This document shows positions 24,490 through 35,880 of a stretch of 64,000 nt of DNA, piece after piece. Numbering within the stretch: position 1 is the stretch's first letter; every line of letters begins with the position of its first letter. Location: the NCBI GenBank assembly GCA_963575645.1, contig OY754466.1:34690001-34754000 (forward strand), read 5' to 3'. The notes below the pieces were generated by a model that saw only the letters and a program-made list of their open reading frames with translations, made no database searches and had not been told where the DNA came from. The translations under genes and the position numbers were made by a program. Source of the DNA: Xanthostigma xanthostigma. Its lineage: Eukaryota; Arthropoda; Insecta; Raphidioptera; Raphidiidae.

Positions 24490-25593
24490 TCCTCTACCGT
24501 GTCCTCAGCGCGCCCTGTCGTGGGGCCGGGCGGCGTCGGGGGAGATCCCGGCAACTCCGAACCCGGCCAGCGTCCGGAGAACGCACTCGACGCTTTGTTA
24601 GACGAATTGCAGACCTTCAGTAGACCCTCGCGACCTCCGACAATGGCCGATCTTGGCCGCAAGAGCAGCATGGATTCGCACACGCTAACCGTGAGCACCG
24701 GAACGACGGGAGGACTTCGACGCTTGCATTCATATCCGAGCGGTTCTGACACAGACAACAGTCCGCCGATACAGCCAGCGCCTCGCGCGATGCCTGGCAC
24801 TAAGCCTCCGCTTCCAGAACGAAATCCTGAACTAATGCAGGCGCTGGCAGGACGTAGGGTCCCGCCACCGCCACCGCCGCGAACCAGTTCGCGGTCGCCT
24901 CTCGCGTCTCCAACTTCTCCTGGTGCTGCGTCGCTTCAACACATTCAGAACGTTCAGAATATGACGCAAGCGGAAACGCAGCAACAAACACGACAACAGT
25001 CACAGTTTGAAACTGCGAGAGAAAACTTGGGGCTCGGTACGTTGAGAAGGAACGTTCCTGGTCGAGCCAGTCTAAAGGAGCGCTCACAAACATTGCCGCG
25101 CAACATAGGATCAAACCTTCAGGTCCACGCCCACAACATGACGGACACTGAACTGCAGAGCATGATGCTTTCAGCCAGCAACAGTAGCAGTTGTGAGTCG
25201 GTCAATTCGCAGGAAGGCGCCAAGAAAGGAAGTCGTCAGGAACAGTTAGAACTCAGACATCAAGAGCTGTTGAAGAAACAGAAAGCGTTGCAGGAACAGT
25301 ATGCGCGTCTTCAACAATTGCAGCGCGGCAACAATGCATTAACTGTCATTCCTCCAACACCGGATCTATTGCTGAAGAAAACGGGCAGCGAGTCTAACCT
25401 GTTACAGAAGATGGGTCTGAATATGTCGACTCCTCAATTCACAGGCTCGTTGACACATCTGGCGAACACAACAGCCGCCACCAACACGACGAATAGCAAT
25501 CCCATTTCTGTTTCCGGAAGCAACGGACAGACTGCTGCCAACACGACTGGTGCTAGCACAACGAGTAAAGTGTATGAAACGGACATTCTGTGA
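24490..25593 (+). CDS. Terminal coding exon of a Ser/Pro/Gln-rich coiled-coil scaffold protein
   Basis: A clear acceptor (tattccgcacag, ending at 24489) opens a phase-0 exon of 368 codons ending in TGA at 25591-25593. GC content jumps sharply over the flanks. In exon numbering: an LD-type amphipathic helix ALDALLDELQTF at 32-43 (similar to paxillin LD motifs); a Ser/Thr-rich tract 59-92; KPPLPERNP (105-113) and RRVPPPPPPRTSSRSPLASP (122-141), likely SH3/WW ligands; a Gln-rich part 150-172; LKERSQTLPRN (195-205); a charged coiled coil at about 246-279; an Asn/Thr-rich low-complexity tail 326-358; and C-terminal ETDIL, compatible with a class III PDZ ligand. It has no catalytic domain, so a cytoplasmic adaptor near actin or junctions is inferred. 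Resemblance to insect SRCIN1/KIAA1217-like proteins (CG32809, AGAP005037) is from memory and unverified. The reading frame upstream of 24490 is intron. Confidence 0.85.
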   Translation, partial: SSTVSSARPVVGPGGVGGDPGNSEPGQRPENALDALLDELQTFSRPSRPPTMADLGRKSSMDSHTLTVSTGTTGGLRRLHSYPSGSDTDNSPPIQPAPRAMPGTKPPLPERNPELMQALAGRRVPPPPPPRTSSRSPLASPTSPGAASLQHIQNVQNMTQAETQQQTRQQSQFETARENLGLGTLRRNVPGRASLKERSQTLPRNIGSNLQVHAHNMTDTELQSMMLSASNSSSCESVNSQEGAKKGSRQEQLELRHQELLKKQKALQEQYARLQQLQRGNNALTVIPPTPDLLLKKTGSESNLLQKMGLNMSTPQFTGSLTHLANTTAATNTTNSNPISVSGSNGQTAANTTGASTTSKVYETDIL

Positions 25594-27520
25594 CCCATTG
25601 TTCAGTTCAGACTTACAATACAAGTCTGTAGATCTGTTAGGTCTGTAGTCAGTTGTTTTAATTCTTTTGTTTATCATCATTTCATAGTATTATAGGTATA
25701 AGTTATTATATTTTCACTGATAATACTGTTAGCAATCGCGAGTAGAGTTAACTTATTATTGTTTTCAAAGAAAAAATATATCTTAACGGTTGTAAAAATG
25801 GTTATTTAAATATTTGAATTACAAAAAAATAATAATAATAAAAAGAAGGCCTAAGTTACTCAATTTGTAAATTTCACGAGATTTCGGTAATGCGTTGTTA
25901 CAATATGTCTTATTTTTATAACATAGAAACGTTTTATTTGTCATCATTATTTTGTGGAGGTCAAAGCGAGCTGTCATATACAGGTACAGGTATTTTATTT
26001 TAACTGAAATATTTGTTATTGGAATACAGTTTTTAATAATAATGATTCTACAATTTGTATCGATTCCAGTTTCAACTTAATCATTGTAATTATAAATAAG
26101 TAACGAAATTAGATTTTTAATTTGTAATATGACTATATAATAAAAGTAAATATAATCAGTGGTATAGATAATTAATTAGTTTAATTTGTACATATATATG
26201 ATAAAACATATTTGCATACTATCTCAGCACCGACTTTATGTATTGGAACAAAATAATTTGCACTTCATTGTTCACTACAAATATGATCATTAATTACATT
26301 AATATATAAATAATAATCAGAAACACGCATCTGTACTCATTGCATTGATGCACTGAATGGCATTCGATTGTTCACTATAATGTCAACTGCCATTTGTCAT
26401 ATCGATGTATTGTTTTGCAGCAGGCGATAGTCATTTAATTAAATGAAACATTTAATCGCAGTCTATACATATTATAAACATATTCTGTAATATAATATAT
26501 ATAAATATATATATTATGCTCAAGTAATGACCGATCATAGTGTTTAAGGTACTGAGTTTGTTTTCATATGAAAAAAATATACATTTTCTAGTATAAAATG
26601 TGTGCGCACATTTTCATTTTGTTACAGTTTTTTAAATATGATATAAATTCAAAAGCTTCATAGATATGTGTACAATATGTGTAACAGAAGTGTGATTTAC
26701 ATTTTGTTTTGTTGTGTTTTTAATCGAAACAGCTGAGCGAATAATTTTATATAATATATATAATAATAAATATGTATGTGTGTAGTGTGTGCGCGCGTGC
26801 GTGTGTGTATGTAAAACTATTTTATTGAATTGAAAAAATACCAAAATTCAAAGCATCAAGTATCATGATGGCGAAAATGTAAAAAATATTGTTTAATGTA
26901 AAACTGACACACTTTCGACTGCGTTGTGTGTATATAATAAATATTATTGTTTTAATTTGTTTGCTTTTAAAAATTATACAGAACTTGAGATGCTGTTTTG
27001 TTGCCAAAGACTATACCTAGGGATGGTATGATACTTTAATTTTGTATTTTTAATATAAACATTTATTTTTTTAATTTCTTGAAATTGAAAAATTTTATAT
27101 GTAGGTAACAAAAACCTCAAGAATATAAATTGAAGTATGTTTAATTTGTGTTGCAGTTTGCGTCTGGAAAGATATGTTGGAAACCACTGTATTACAAAAA
27201 CTGTGTTGAGCACTCACCTGTGTAATCAATGTAAAAGAGTTCATATGTAATTTAATTATTGAAATAATATGAAATGTGCCAATTTCATTAAAAAATTTGT
27301 TTTTATTAAATTTTCCCTAAAAAATTCCAGCCAATTGGGCGACAGGACCATTTCAACTTCAAAAATATTGACATTTGATATGGTATAGAAAGAAAATAAA
27401 ATTTCTGTTATTTGGTGCGGTGACGCGAGTAATGGCTAGTATTAAATACGATATTTGCTATTCGTTGCATAATAATACGTTATCACATCATGTAAAAAAT
27501 AATCAAAGCATACTTAGCTA
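25594..27520 (+). other. 3' UTR and downstream flank
   Basis: Follows the stop of the coiled-coil protein. AATAAA hexamers suitable for polyadenylation occur at 25837-25842 and 26139-26144; which is used cannot be told. A TG/CG dinucleotide microsatellite lies near 26772-26812. The minus-strand ORFs at 26632-27213 are AT-rich shadows. Confidence 0.55.
25837..25842 (+). terminator. Candidate polyadenylation signal AATAAA
   Basis: The first canonical hexamer after the stop codon, 244 bp downstream of it. Others follow, including 26139-26144. Confidence 0.35.
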
Positions 27521-27537
27521 ATTTCTTTCTGACAGAT

Positions 27538-28332
27538 CTACAGAACAAAAGAACAGCTTTTTTTATTTTCATGAATGGAATTATTCAATGAGAAGGTTAA
27601 CCATTGAAGCTGATTGTCCCAACGGGGATGCTTCTCTGCGCATTGTTTCAACAGGATTATCAGACCTGCTACGATATTCCTATTGACACGTTCAGAAGCG
27701 TTTGCGGCTGGATGATAAGGGGTAGTATTAATCCTTTTGATCCCAAATTTAAGACAGTGACCTTTAAAGCTTGAACTGGTAAAACATCTTGCGTTATCGC
27801 TGACTATTGCGTTAGGTGGGCCGTAACGACACCACAAAGATTCCAGCTTCCTAATAGTTGAATCTGAGGTGGCTCTAAGAGTTGGCATTATTTCGACCCA
27901 TTTAGAAAAAGCGTCAACCAACACTAAAGCATACCTATTTCTGTTCGGAGTCAAACTCAGTGGGCCAATATGATCAATATATACCTTTTCCCAAACTGCT
28001 GTAGGAGGTTCTGCAAACATTGGCGCTCCCCGATGTTGATTGGAGGCTTTACATCTCTGGCATAATTCGCACGACCTTACGTAATTTCGTATATCTTCGT
28101 ACAAGCCACTTCACCAGAAACGGCGAGCAATATCTCTGTAAGTTTTGGTAATACCGGGGTGTGAACTCATATCTATGTCGTGATGGTAGTATGTTATCAT
28201 CTTACGTATGGACTGCGGTACATAAATCCTCCACAATCGATTTTTCCCCACGTGCTTCATCAGAACACCGTCCCCCGTATGCCGAAGTCGTTTACATCCT
28301 CTCCAGACCGAATACGTTGTTGCGACAGTCAA
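27538..28332 (-). pseudogene. Second Ty3/gypsy integrase relic
   Basis: One minus-strand frame, broken by a TGA at 28111-28113, covers the integrase zinc module (HDIDMSSHPG, then CELCQRC) and the catalytic core (YIDHIGPL, VSDNARCF, then ASERVNRN with the final Glu). It belongs to a different gypsy lineage from the copy at 18064-19932, judging by the distinct core. Coding similarity fades after NNSIHENKK near 27560, so the end is also damaged. The 5' side is cut by LINE sequence at about 28325. No LTR was recognised on either side. It is non-functional as it stands. Confidence 0.85.
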
Positions 28333-28490
28333 AGAATTCTTTTATGCTGGAGAAACAATTTTCTAATAAAAATTTCTTTACCTTTCTTTTAAAATTTCTT
28401 GATTCTAAAATTCTTGTTTCGAGTGGTAATTTATTAAAACATTGTAGGTATACCATAAAAAATTGGTATGTATGTAGTCTTAGCATATTT
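28324..28490 (-). pseudogene. Non-LTR retrotransposon C-terminal fragment
   Basis: The minus-strand reading contains NKLPLETRILESRNFKRKVK and then FLLENCFSSIKEFF. This is the typical tail of Jockey/CR1-type LINE ORF2 proteins (N-x-L-P ... F-K-x-x-x-K-x-x-L). The same AGTCAAAGAATTCTTTTATG block appears at 35803-35822. Only the last 55 or so codons remain. Confidence 0.6.
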
Positions 28491-28499
28491 ATGCAATGG

Positions 28500-28950
28500 T
28501 AGGCAGAGATTTAACTTTGTCTAGTATCATGACTATGAATCACAGTATGATCATTAAAATTGTTCATATTATTTTTAACACTCGTTAAACAGCAATATAT
28601 GTATTCACATGGCAATACGTTATCTAAAAGAGTCAAACTTTCGAATAAGCATTTTTTTTTTAATTTTTCTTTAGCCAATTTGGTTTAATCTTATTTTTAT
28701 ATACACTTCCGGTCGGTCTTTTCATTTATCATTGTGTTAAAAATCTCATTTTTAATATTTAATTACTTGAAAACTAGACGGGCAATGTTTTTTTAAAAAA
28801 TGCAGTTGAATGTATGAGATATCCATAATTACATATTAAAATTTCAGCGTATACTTACATTGCTCTATCAGGTGTATAACCTTAAAACTTTCTTTTGTTG
28901 CAAAAACACTTCCTATCTTTGTCTTTCTATACCTATTCGATTCGGCAACA
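28500..28950. other. Non-coding interval
   Basis: AT-rich; nothing recognised between the LINE tail and the palindromic repeat. Confidence 0.4.
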
Positions 28951-29146
28951 TTAGTCCGGAGTAGGCCATACTAATTTATCCTAGGACAAACTAGTTCAGC
29001 CTAGGATAAACTAGTTTGTCCTATCGAGCTTAGGCCAGACTAGTTTGGCCTAGGCTAAACTAGTTTGTTCTATCGAGCTTAGGCCAAACTAGTTTGGCCT
29101 AGGCTGAACTAGTTTGTCCTGAAATCGGGTTTGGCCGGTAACATAT
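28951..29146. repeat. Palindromic AAACTAGTTT repeat, copy A
   Basis: Multiple alternating units such as GGCCAAACTAGTTTGGCC and GACAAACTAGTT lie head-to-head. The repeat ends GGTTTGGCCGGTAACATATA. The left terminus lacks the matching TATATGTTACCGG seen in copy C, so it is truncated or expanded. A CAGGGTGAG element is inserted directly at its right edge. Confidence 0.8.
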
Positions 29147-29147
29147 A

Positions 29148-30028
29148 CAGGGTGAGTCAGACCACCCGTATCAGTCGTTTTTTTCGAAAACGGTTAGTCG
29201 TAGAGAGTTGTGTCAAAAATCTGTATTATAAAAGCCCTAATGAAGAATCGAATGGTAATATTTTTTCCCCCCGGAAAGGTCGGCTTCCCTGTTAGTTTGC
29301 TCCGGAATGTTCAGAACTCCGGAATGTTAAATGGCACGATAGGTCGAAAGTGGTATTGTTGAAAAGATCTTTAAAAAATAAGAAAGTTTTGTAGGACATT
29401 TTTTTTTGTTACTGCCACCCCTGTTAAGTAATATTCGTTTGAAATTATTAAATTAACATGTCAGAATAACATTCTTAATTTTAAAAGTCGACATTTTAAT
29501 CTAGTTACCTAATTAAACTATGTCACAATAAGTTTTCAATAATTGCAATTGTTTTTTTTTTGTCGGAAAATACTTCCAGGTACTCATAACATAATATCTA
29601 GAAGAGCTCCGCAGTGTTTAGAAGTAAATTGAAGTCAGTTTGAACATTTGTGACATTGTTTAATTAGGTAACTAGATTTTAAATGCCGACTTTTAAAATT
29701 AAGTTTGTTATTCTGACAGGTTAATTTAATAATTTCAAACGAATATTACTTAACAGGGGTGGCAGTAACAAAAAAAAATGTCCTACAAAACTTGCTTATT
29801 TTTTAAAGATCTTTTCAACAATACCACTTTCGACCTATCGTGCCATTTAATATTCCGGAGTTCTGAACATTCCGGAGCAAACTAACAGGGAAGCCGACCT
29901 TTCCGGGCGGAAAAATATCATCATTCGATTCTTCATTAGGGCTTTTATAATACAGATTTTTGACACAACTCTCTACGACTAACCGTTTTCGAAAAAAACG
30001 ACTGATACGGGTGGTCTGACTCACCCTG
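29148..30028. mobile_element. CAGGGTGAG-TIR element, copy 1
   Basis: Starts CAGGGTGAGTCAGACCACCC and ends with its inverse. TATA flanks both sides (29144-29147 and 30029-30032), consistent with a TA or TATA target duplication. Arms of about 290 bp or more include CCGGAAAGGTCGGCTTCCCT. It has no ORF of note, so it is a non-autonomous foldback-type element. A second copy is at 36320-37170. Confidence 0.9.
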
Positions 30029-30694
30029 TATATGGCAATAATCGAAAAATTTATTTTCTGGCAAGCCAACAGATATGAATTTATTACAGTCAGACGCAGA
30101 TAGATAGCAATACATTTTTTATGCCAGTCGGAAAGATAATGAACCGATGCACAAATCTCCTTTAATAATTTGTTTTTGCAGCTTGCATGGTATAGAAGTT
30201 ACGGAGGTTTGTTTGACAAATTATGGTCAAAAAGGCACTAATTTTTTAGTTACATAAATTAAACTTAGCAAGGCTCTTGACATGATGGGAACGCATCTGT
30301 GTCCAAAATTTCGTCGAAAACAGATTTCAGTTACTCGAGAAAACTTATGACAGGAATTCATACAGGATTATTGCGAATACAATATACAACGAGGGCTTCG
30401 ATGTATAATAATGAAAAATGAACCAGTTGAAATTATTCCAACACACACACAGTCACAAATATCTCAAAAAGCTGTATTTTCAATCAATTGTAAGATAACA
30501 ATACAATAATTAAATCTATTGTCACTTCTAACTGTCGATTGATTATGATGTGAAGGCACAAGCAATTCAAATTTTCATTATCGGCTGTGTTGCCAACATT
30601 AAAAATTTTGCAACAAAACGTTTAAAATACGATGTATAGGCCATCGAGCTTACATACCTGGAGGGAGCATGCAATGCTTTTTCTTATGTGACTA

Positions 30695-30826
30695 CTTAAG
30701 AAAATCCGGGGTCATGCTTTCTCTCTTGCACCGCGCCCTGATTGGCTGATTCAAGTGGTACACGTCGCGACAACTAATCAGAGCACGGAGCGAGAGAGAA
30801 AGGTTGACTCCGGATTTTTTCTTAAG
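30695..30826. mobile_element. Small CTTAAG-ended MITE
   Basis: CTTAAGAAAATCCGG at the left is inverted as CCGGATTTTTTCTTAAG at the right. Arms of about 50 bp (including CATGCTTTCTCTC and GAGAGAAAGG) surround a short centre. It may also be an internal hairpin of the larger element around it. Confidence 0.65.
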
Positions 30827-31370
30827 GGTGCTTTCACATACACGGAAAAATGGCGCAAATTTGACGGATTGTATTTTTTTATAATGGTGGTAGGCCCGAT
30901 TCATGTCTTTTGTCGATCCATGGAGTTACTCCCGTTAACCAAACATTAACATGCGGAATTGCGCACCTTAGACTATACTATACCGATACTACATACTTAT
31001 ATAATATCTATAGTCCAGACTTGTAAAGTATTTAAGTAAAAGTATTATTTGTTAAAATATATATGCTTGACAAATACTTGTATTTAAATACTCAATGAAT
31101 AAGAGTAATTATTGTATTTAAATACTTTTAAAAAATATTTTTTACAAATCTGCTGTAGTCTAATCTTTAAAGAGATTATTAATTTAAGTGACTTTTATTC
31201 ATTTGAAACCTGCATGTGTATCTAATATCTACAGTCGAAGCTGTAAAAAATATTAATCTACTAAGTAGTTAAAAAGCTGAATAAAAATTAAGTACTGTAG
31301 TAATAATAGCAATATTATATCTGTCTTCATTACATATCACAAAAATTTTAAAACTTATAATATAAGTTTT

Positions 31371-31690
31371 AAAATTTCCCGCCATGCCATTCCGTTTTTC
31401 TACATGCTGGTTCCCCATGGACCACAATTTTACGGAAATTTTAAAAATGGAAACCTAATTTTTATAAATTAACATTAAAAAAAATTGTAAATATTTGAGA
31501 AAAATGTATAATGATTAACATATTGAATCTTAAACGTCAATTGTATCGAGTTGAGATGACTAAATGGGATTTATATACAAAGTTAGGTTAGGATTTTATG
31601 TTATTTCCGATGATTTTCCGTGAAAATATGCTCCATGGAGAACAAGCCAGGTCAAAAAAACGGAATGGTCAATGGCGGGAAATATGAAAT
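31371..31690. repeat. Inner inverted repeat with CCCGCCAT arms
   Basis: TTTCCCGCCATGCCATTCCG at the left reappears inverted near 31656-31682, and TTCCCCATGGA pairs with TCCATGGAGAA. Arms of about 70 bp, diverged. Confidence 0.6.
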
Positions 31691-31943
31691 TTTCTTGTAA
31701 TTAAAACAGACATAATATTAATATATATTTATCAATGTATAATATCAATATTATTTGTTATTCAGTTTCAATAATTGCCAGAAAATAGCAATTTAGTTTT
31801 AAAAATCCTCCTTGGTACACCCGGCATATACACCAGAGATATACATCCTCTTCCTCTGGTTTTCCTTTCTACCATGTGAACCCTGCCTAAGTAGTAACGC
31901 AAATGCACCCGCTTTGCTCGCTCCAGGTATGTAAGCTCGATGG

Positions 31944-33923
31944 TATAGACTTGACTAATTGACTATAGAAATACATAGAACTACATCCATGAAATGATTT
32001 ATCTGTTCTTGCTTCTTTATACTCTAAGATCCAAATCATTGAACTGTCAATCTCATAAGTCATAAGACATGTTTATGAAGTACAAAAGCAATTATTATGA
32101 CAGCGATATTCGTAAGTCGGGCATTGTTTGGTGCTTATTGTGGAAATAAAAAAAAATGCTTTAAAAATCCAAAGTGACGCGATTTACACACGGAAAGCCA
32201 ATGCTGATAAGTAATGATTTGTGCTTAGTATTTATAACCTAAAAATAAAATAAATTTTAGTAGTTTTTGTTTCAGGTTTATTTATTTGTCTTCTACATCT
32301 ATTTATAAATTTTTTTTGACTTTCGAAAATGTCAATATTATATGTGTGTAGTAGTTTTCTATTTTTGATGGTGAACTAAAGAGGTTAAAAATCTTAATTT
32401 TACATGTCACTTAATTTTCAGAATAGTATATATGGTGAACACTAATTAGTCAATTTCACTCTGTTATAAAGGTATGTAAACTGAAATCTTCATTATTCTA
32501 TAACAATGGGCGCAGATGTTTCGTCTTAAAATTTACAAAAAAAAAAGAACTACGCGTGTAATAGGTGAAATTTTACCGTCAAAGCATGTTAAATATTATC
32601 TTTTAGTGCTATGAACAGGCAACAATAGTTGTTAAAATAATCCCATTTTACCTGCTCCCATGAATAGCGATATGGGAAATATTGTATATTCAAATGCTTT
32701 GATCATACTAAAAAGTCTTTTAAAAAAGGTAAAATTTAAAGTTCACTTTGCAATTCCTTTGTTTGATATCATAGGAATGCGCAAAGTGAGGCTGGGCACG
32801 AAAATTGGTTAATTGTCTAACGGATCAATCAATTAGTTGTGAAAACGATGGTTATTTAATATAGAAAAAAAATTGGTTAATCAGTCAAAAATTGGTTACG
32901 GGTTATTAGTTTTCATAACCGTGGGTAATAAACAAAAAAATTAAAAAGTCCCAGCACTAGTGCAAAGGTTTGAATTAAGGATGAGCATCAATAAACGATG
33001 CTTTGATAACTTCAATGTTTTATTTTCAATCGACGTTCTATAACCAATGTTATTTTATTTTTCCCAATGTACATTTTTTTTCTCATTTTTCTCAATTATA
33101 TATTTGCAAATAATTTAATTTGAGTTCTTTTTAATTTTATAAATATAAAGATAAATAAAAATCAAAAAAGTGACAAAGTAAGATTCAATTTTATAGAAAA
33201 AATCTCACTGTAAGTTTTAAAATGAGTTTAATTTTATCTATCCTTTGCAATATGAAAATTTAAATAAAAAATATTCCTTGCTGGTGAATCACAGAATTGC
33301 TTATTTTGTTGAATTACATACATTGACACTTTACAACTTATGTTTTGCAACTGATCATTCGGTGTTTTTGACATTGATGATTAGTTGCGATAGTATATTA
33401 TTTTTTGATGTTAACACCGATGGTTTGTTTTCCTTTCTATACGCATCCTTTTTTTTGACATCGATTGTTAGCTGCGATATATAATTGGAACTTAACGGTG
33501 ATGTTTTTCTTTCGATAGTCATTCCTAGTTTTAATTGAACTATTTGGCCTCTAAATTACTAGATATTCATTGGATTATGTTGCTAACGCAAGTTACAACC
33601 AGTAACAAAAGATCTTCTAACAGTCATACTTTGATGCTGTATTTTTTTTTTGTAGGTGGTGGTTCTAAGGCTTTGCAAGAACTATGAAATAAGCTCATGA
33701 CAAAACATTAGAAAATCTTCCCCCACTTATGATGCCATCGTATATATTGAAACAATTGTCATACATCGGAACTGAAAGTAATATTTTTAACATTTTTAAA
33801 ATGAAGAAAATAACGTGCACATTTTCATAAAATAAACAAATAAAAAAAATGACGGGTTGCACTCCGGGACTGCCTGCTGAAGTGAAAACTTGAATATTAA
33901 CGTCTTACAAATTTTCAATCAAA
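31944..33923. other. Intergenic AT-rich stretch
   Basis: No gene or element recognised. An ORF at 33245-33484 has hydrophobic AT-codon content only. Confidence 0.4.
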
Positions 33924-34055
33924 ATGGTTTGTATCATAGATTGCATTTTTATGTACGATATTTCAACGCTAGATGTCTAGCGTTGTATAATGGTTTGTAT
34001 CATAGATTGCATTTTTATGTACGATATTTCAACGCTAGATGTCTAACGTTGTATA
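33924..34055. repeat. Tandem duplication, two 66-bp units
   Basis: ATGGTTTGTATCATAGATTG starts each unit (33924 and 33990). Each unit contains a small hairpin AACGCTAGATGTCTAGCGTT, perfect in unit 1 and with one mismatch in unit 2. Near-identity of the units shows a recent duplication. Confidence 0.9.
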
Positions 34056-34570
34056 AACAATTACTATCACTTAGAGAGTTTTCTCGCTCACCCAGTTCTT
34101 ACTTTTCCTGACGCGAGTTTAACATTTTTTACCCATTACAAAAAAAGTGTACAACGCCGCTAAAGAAGTTTTCACTCAAAAAAAAAAAAAACAGAAATAT
34201 TATGTATGCGCGTGTAGAGTTGTAAATTTTCAAACGTTAGACAAATGAAATTTTATTTTATTTAAATGGTGTTTTTGAGGAACTAAATGCATAAGAAGAG
34301 TCTAACTAAAGTTTTCGACAGTAAATACCCTACTATTTGATATTTGGTCGAATACTGAATATTCGATGCACGTCTATTGAATATATAGGTATGGCTTATA
34401 ATACTCGCCGAGCCATAACTTTTTAACTATTCTCAAGTTTAATTCTTTGTTAACGTCTGATTTTATTAAAAAAAAAAAAACTTTTCGACTAATATTTCAG
34501 ACTTAGCTTTAAATCAATTGATTATTATAATTTAGTCGAAAATTTTATTTGTTTTCAAGCTTATTGTGTG

Positions 34571-34795
34571 TATATGTTCCCGATCAAATCCGATTTCAGG
34601 ACAAACTAGTTTTGCTTAGGCCAAACTAGTTCAAACTATGTGCGGTAGGATAAACCGGTATAATGTAGGCCAAACTAGTCTGACCTAAGTTCAATAGGAC
34701 AAACCAGTTTAACCTAGGCTGAACTAGTTTATCCTAGTATGAATATGTACACTCCAGGATAAACTGGTATGGCCTAGCTCGTTTGAACTAATTTC
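34571..34795. repeat. Palindromic AAACTAGTTT repeat, copy B
   Basis: The left end TATATGTTCCCGATC and CGATTTCAGGACAAACTAGT match copy C. The interior has several diverged units (CCAAACTAGTCTGACC, GAACTAGTTTATCC). It is more degenerate than copies A and C. Confidence 0.75.
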
Positions 34796-34841
34796 TAGGT
34801 AAAATAAATAATATACTGGAAAATAATCATGATTTTTTAAA

Positions 34842-34885
34842 ATAATAATAATAACGTTTATTGTCATTCGTACAATAATTTATGT
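34842..34885 (-). mobile_element. LINE 3' tail, split by the mariner insertion
   Basis: An (AAT)n tail followed by AACGTTTATTGTCATTCG looks like the 3' UTR end of a minus-strand LINE. The matching C-terminal block resumes at about 35795 on the other side of the mariner element. Confidence 0.5.
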
Positions 34886-35792
34886 AAAGGGTGTTTTTTT
34901 TGGAGGTTTGGTTTTGAAATTGGCAACACCGTTTCAAGTGACAGTTAATTTGACAGTTGACAGATGATTTGTGGTCAGTATGTTTTGCCATTTAACTATG
35001 AATAGACTTACATCAGTACAACGCTTGCAAATTGTGCTAATTTATTTTGAAAATTATGGTTCAGTTTGCCAAACTAACCGTGCGCTACGTCCATTTTACG
35101 GTCGACATAATCGTCCATCCGAGCAAGTTATTCGGAAAACCATGGATCGTTTTCGAACTACGCATACTCTAGTTGATAATACGCATCCACAAAGACGCCA
35201 TGCAGTGCGCACAGAAGATGCCATTGCTGCTGTGGTGCGTAGTGTTGAGGAGGACCCGAATGAGTCGATACGCCGTCGTGCACAGCAATTGGGACTGTGC
35301 CCATCCACGTTGTGGAAGATTTTGCGAAAAGATCTTGGCTTACGAGCTTACAATATCCAGCTTGTGCAAGAGTTAAATCCGCGTGACCATTATGCGCGCC
35401 GTACGTTCGGTGAATGGGCCGAAAACAATATTCAGCTTGATCCTCTTTTTCAACGCAAAATTTTGATCTCACACCTATGGATTACTTTCTTTGGGGATAC
35501 GTGAAGTCACTAGTCTACGCCGATAAACCACAGACGTTGGATCACTTGGAAGTCAACATTCGCCGCGCTATTGGCGATATACGGCCCCAGATGCTCGATA
35601 AAGTGATCGAAAATTGGACTTCCCGATTGCGCTTCATTCAAGCCAGCCGTGGCGCCCATATGCCCGAAATCATATTTAAACATTAATGGCATAAAATTAT
35701 ATTTTAAACAAAGCCAACAACGTGGCCAGCAACCTTATTTTTACGTGTTTTATTTCATTTTAAACTCGTATACCTCTAAAAAAAACACCCAT
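34886..35792 (+). mobile_element. Internally deleted Tc1/mariner-superfamily element
   Basis: Ends AAGGGTGTTTTTTTTGGAGG and, inverted, ATGGGTGTTTTTTTTAGAGG lie next to TA on both sides (34884-34885 and 35793-35794), the standard target of this superfamily. A transposase remnant occupies the interior. The element inserted into a LINE tail. Confidence 0.85.
34998..35686 (+). pseudogene. Tc1/mariner-like transposase, central deletion and frame change
   Basis: The first part (34998-35470) has a homeodomain-like N-terminus (SVQRLQIVLIYFENYGSV) and a second helix-turn-helix region (LGLCPSTLWKILRKDLGLRA). It then reads into NPRDHYARRTFGEWAENN and KILIS, where the catalytic DDE core should begin. 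From about 35465 the other forward frame carries DLTPMDYFLWGYVKSLVY and the C-terminal tail to the stop after FKH at 35684-35686. The join skips the region that holds the first two catalytic Asp residues and shifts frame. Such transposases cut and paste elements at TA sites; this one cannot. The short deletion leaves both DNA-binding modules readable. Confidence 0.85.
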
Positions 35793-35794
35793 TA

Positions 35795-35880
35795 CATGTT
35801 GACAGTCAAAGAATTCTTTTATGCTGTAGAGTGTAGACCATAGATTACATAGTTTTGTGTAGACACATTTTCTAATAAAA
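35795..35880 (-). pseudogene. LINE C-terminal fragment, right of mariner
   Basis: AGTCAAAGAATTCTTTTATG and TTTTCTAATAAAAATTT match the LINE fragment at 28324-28490 in the same orientation. This is the remainder of the element interrupted at 34885/35793. Confidence 0.55.

Larger units (their letters stand above)
30641..31943. mobile_element. TIR element with CCATCGAGCTTACATACC ends
   Basis: CCATCGAGCTTACATACCTG at 30641 is mirrored by CAGGTATGTAAGCTCGATGG ending at 31943. TATAG occurs on both outer sides (30635-30639 and 31944-31948), a likely target duplication. It carries a nested MITE (30695-30826) and an inner inverted repeat (31371-31690). No transposase. Confidence 0.75.

Noticed and set aside
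24447..25114. Antisense ORFs over the last coding exon
   Set aside because: Shadow frames of a GC-rich real exon; the sense frame has splice site, composition and motif support.
26772..26812. TG/CG alternating tract as a regulatory Z-DNA element
   Set aside because: A short dinucleotide microsatellite; nothing else supports a regulatory role.
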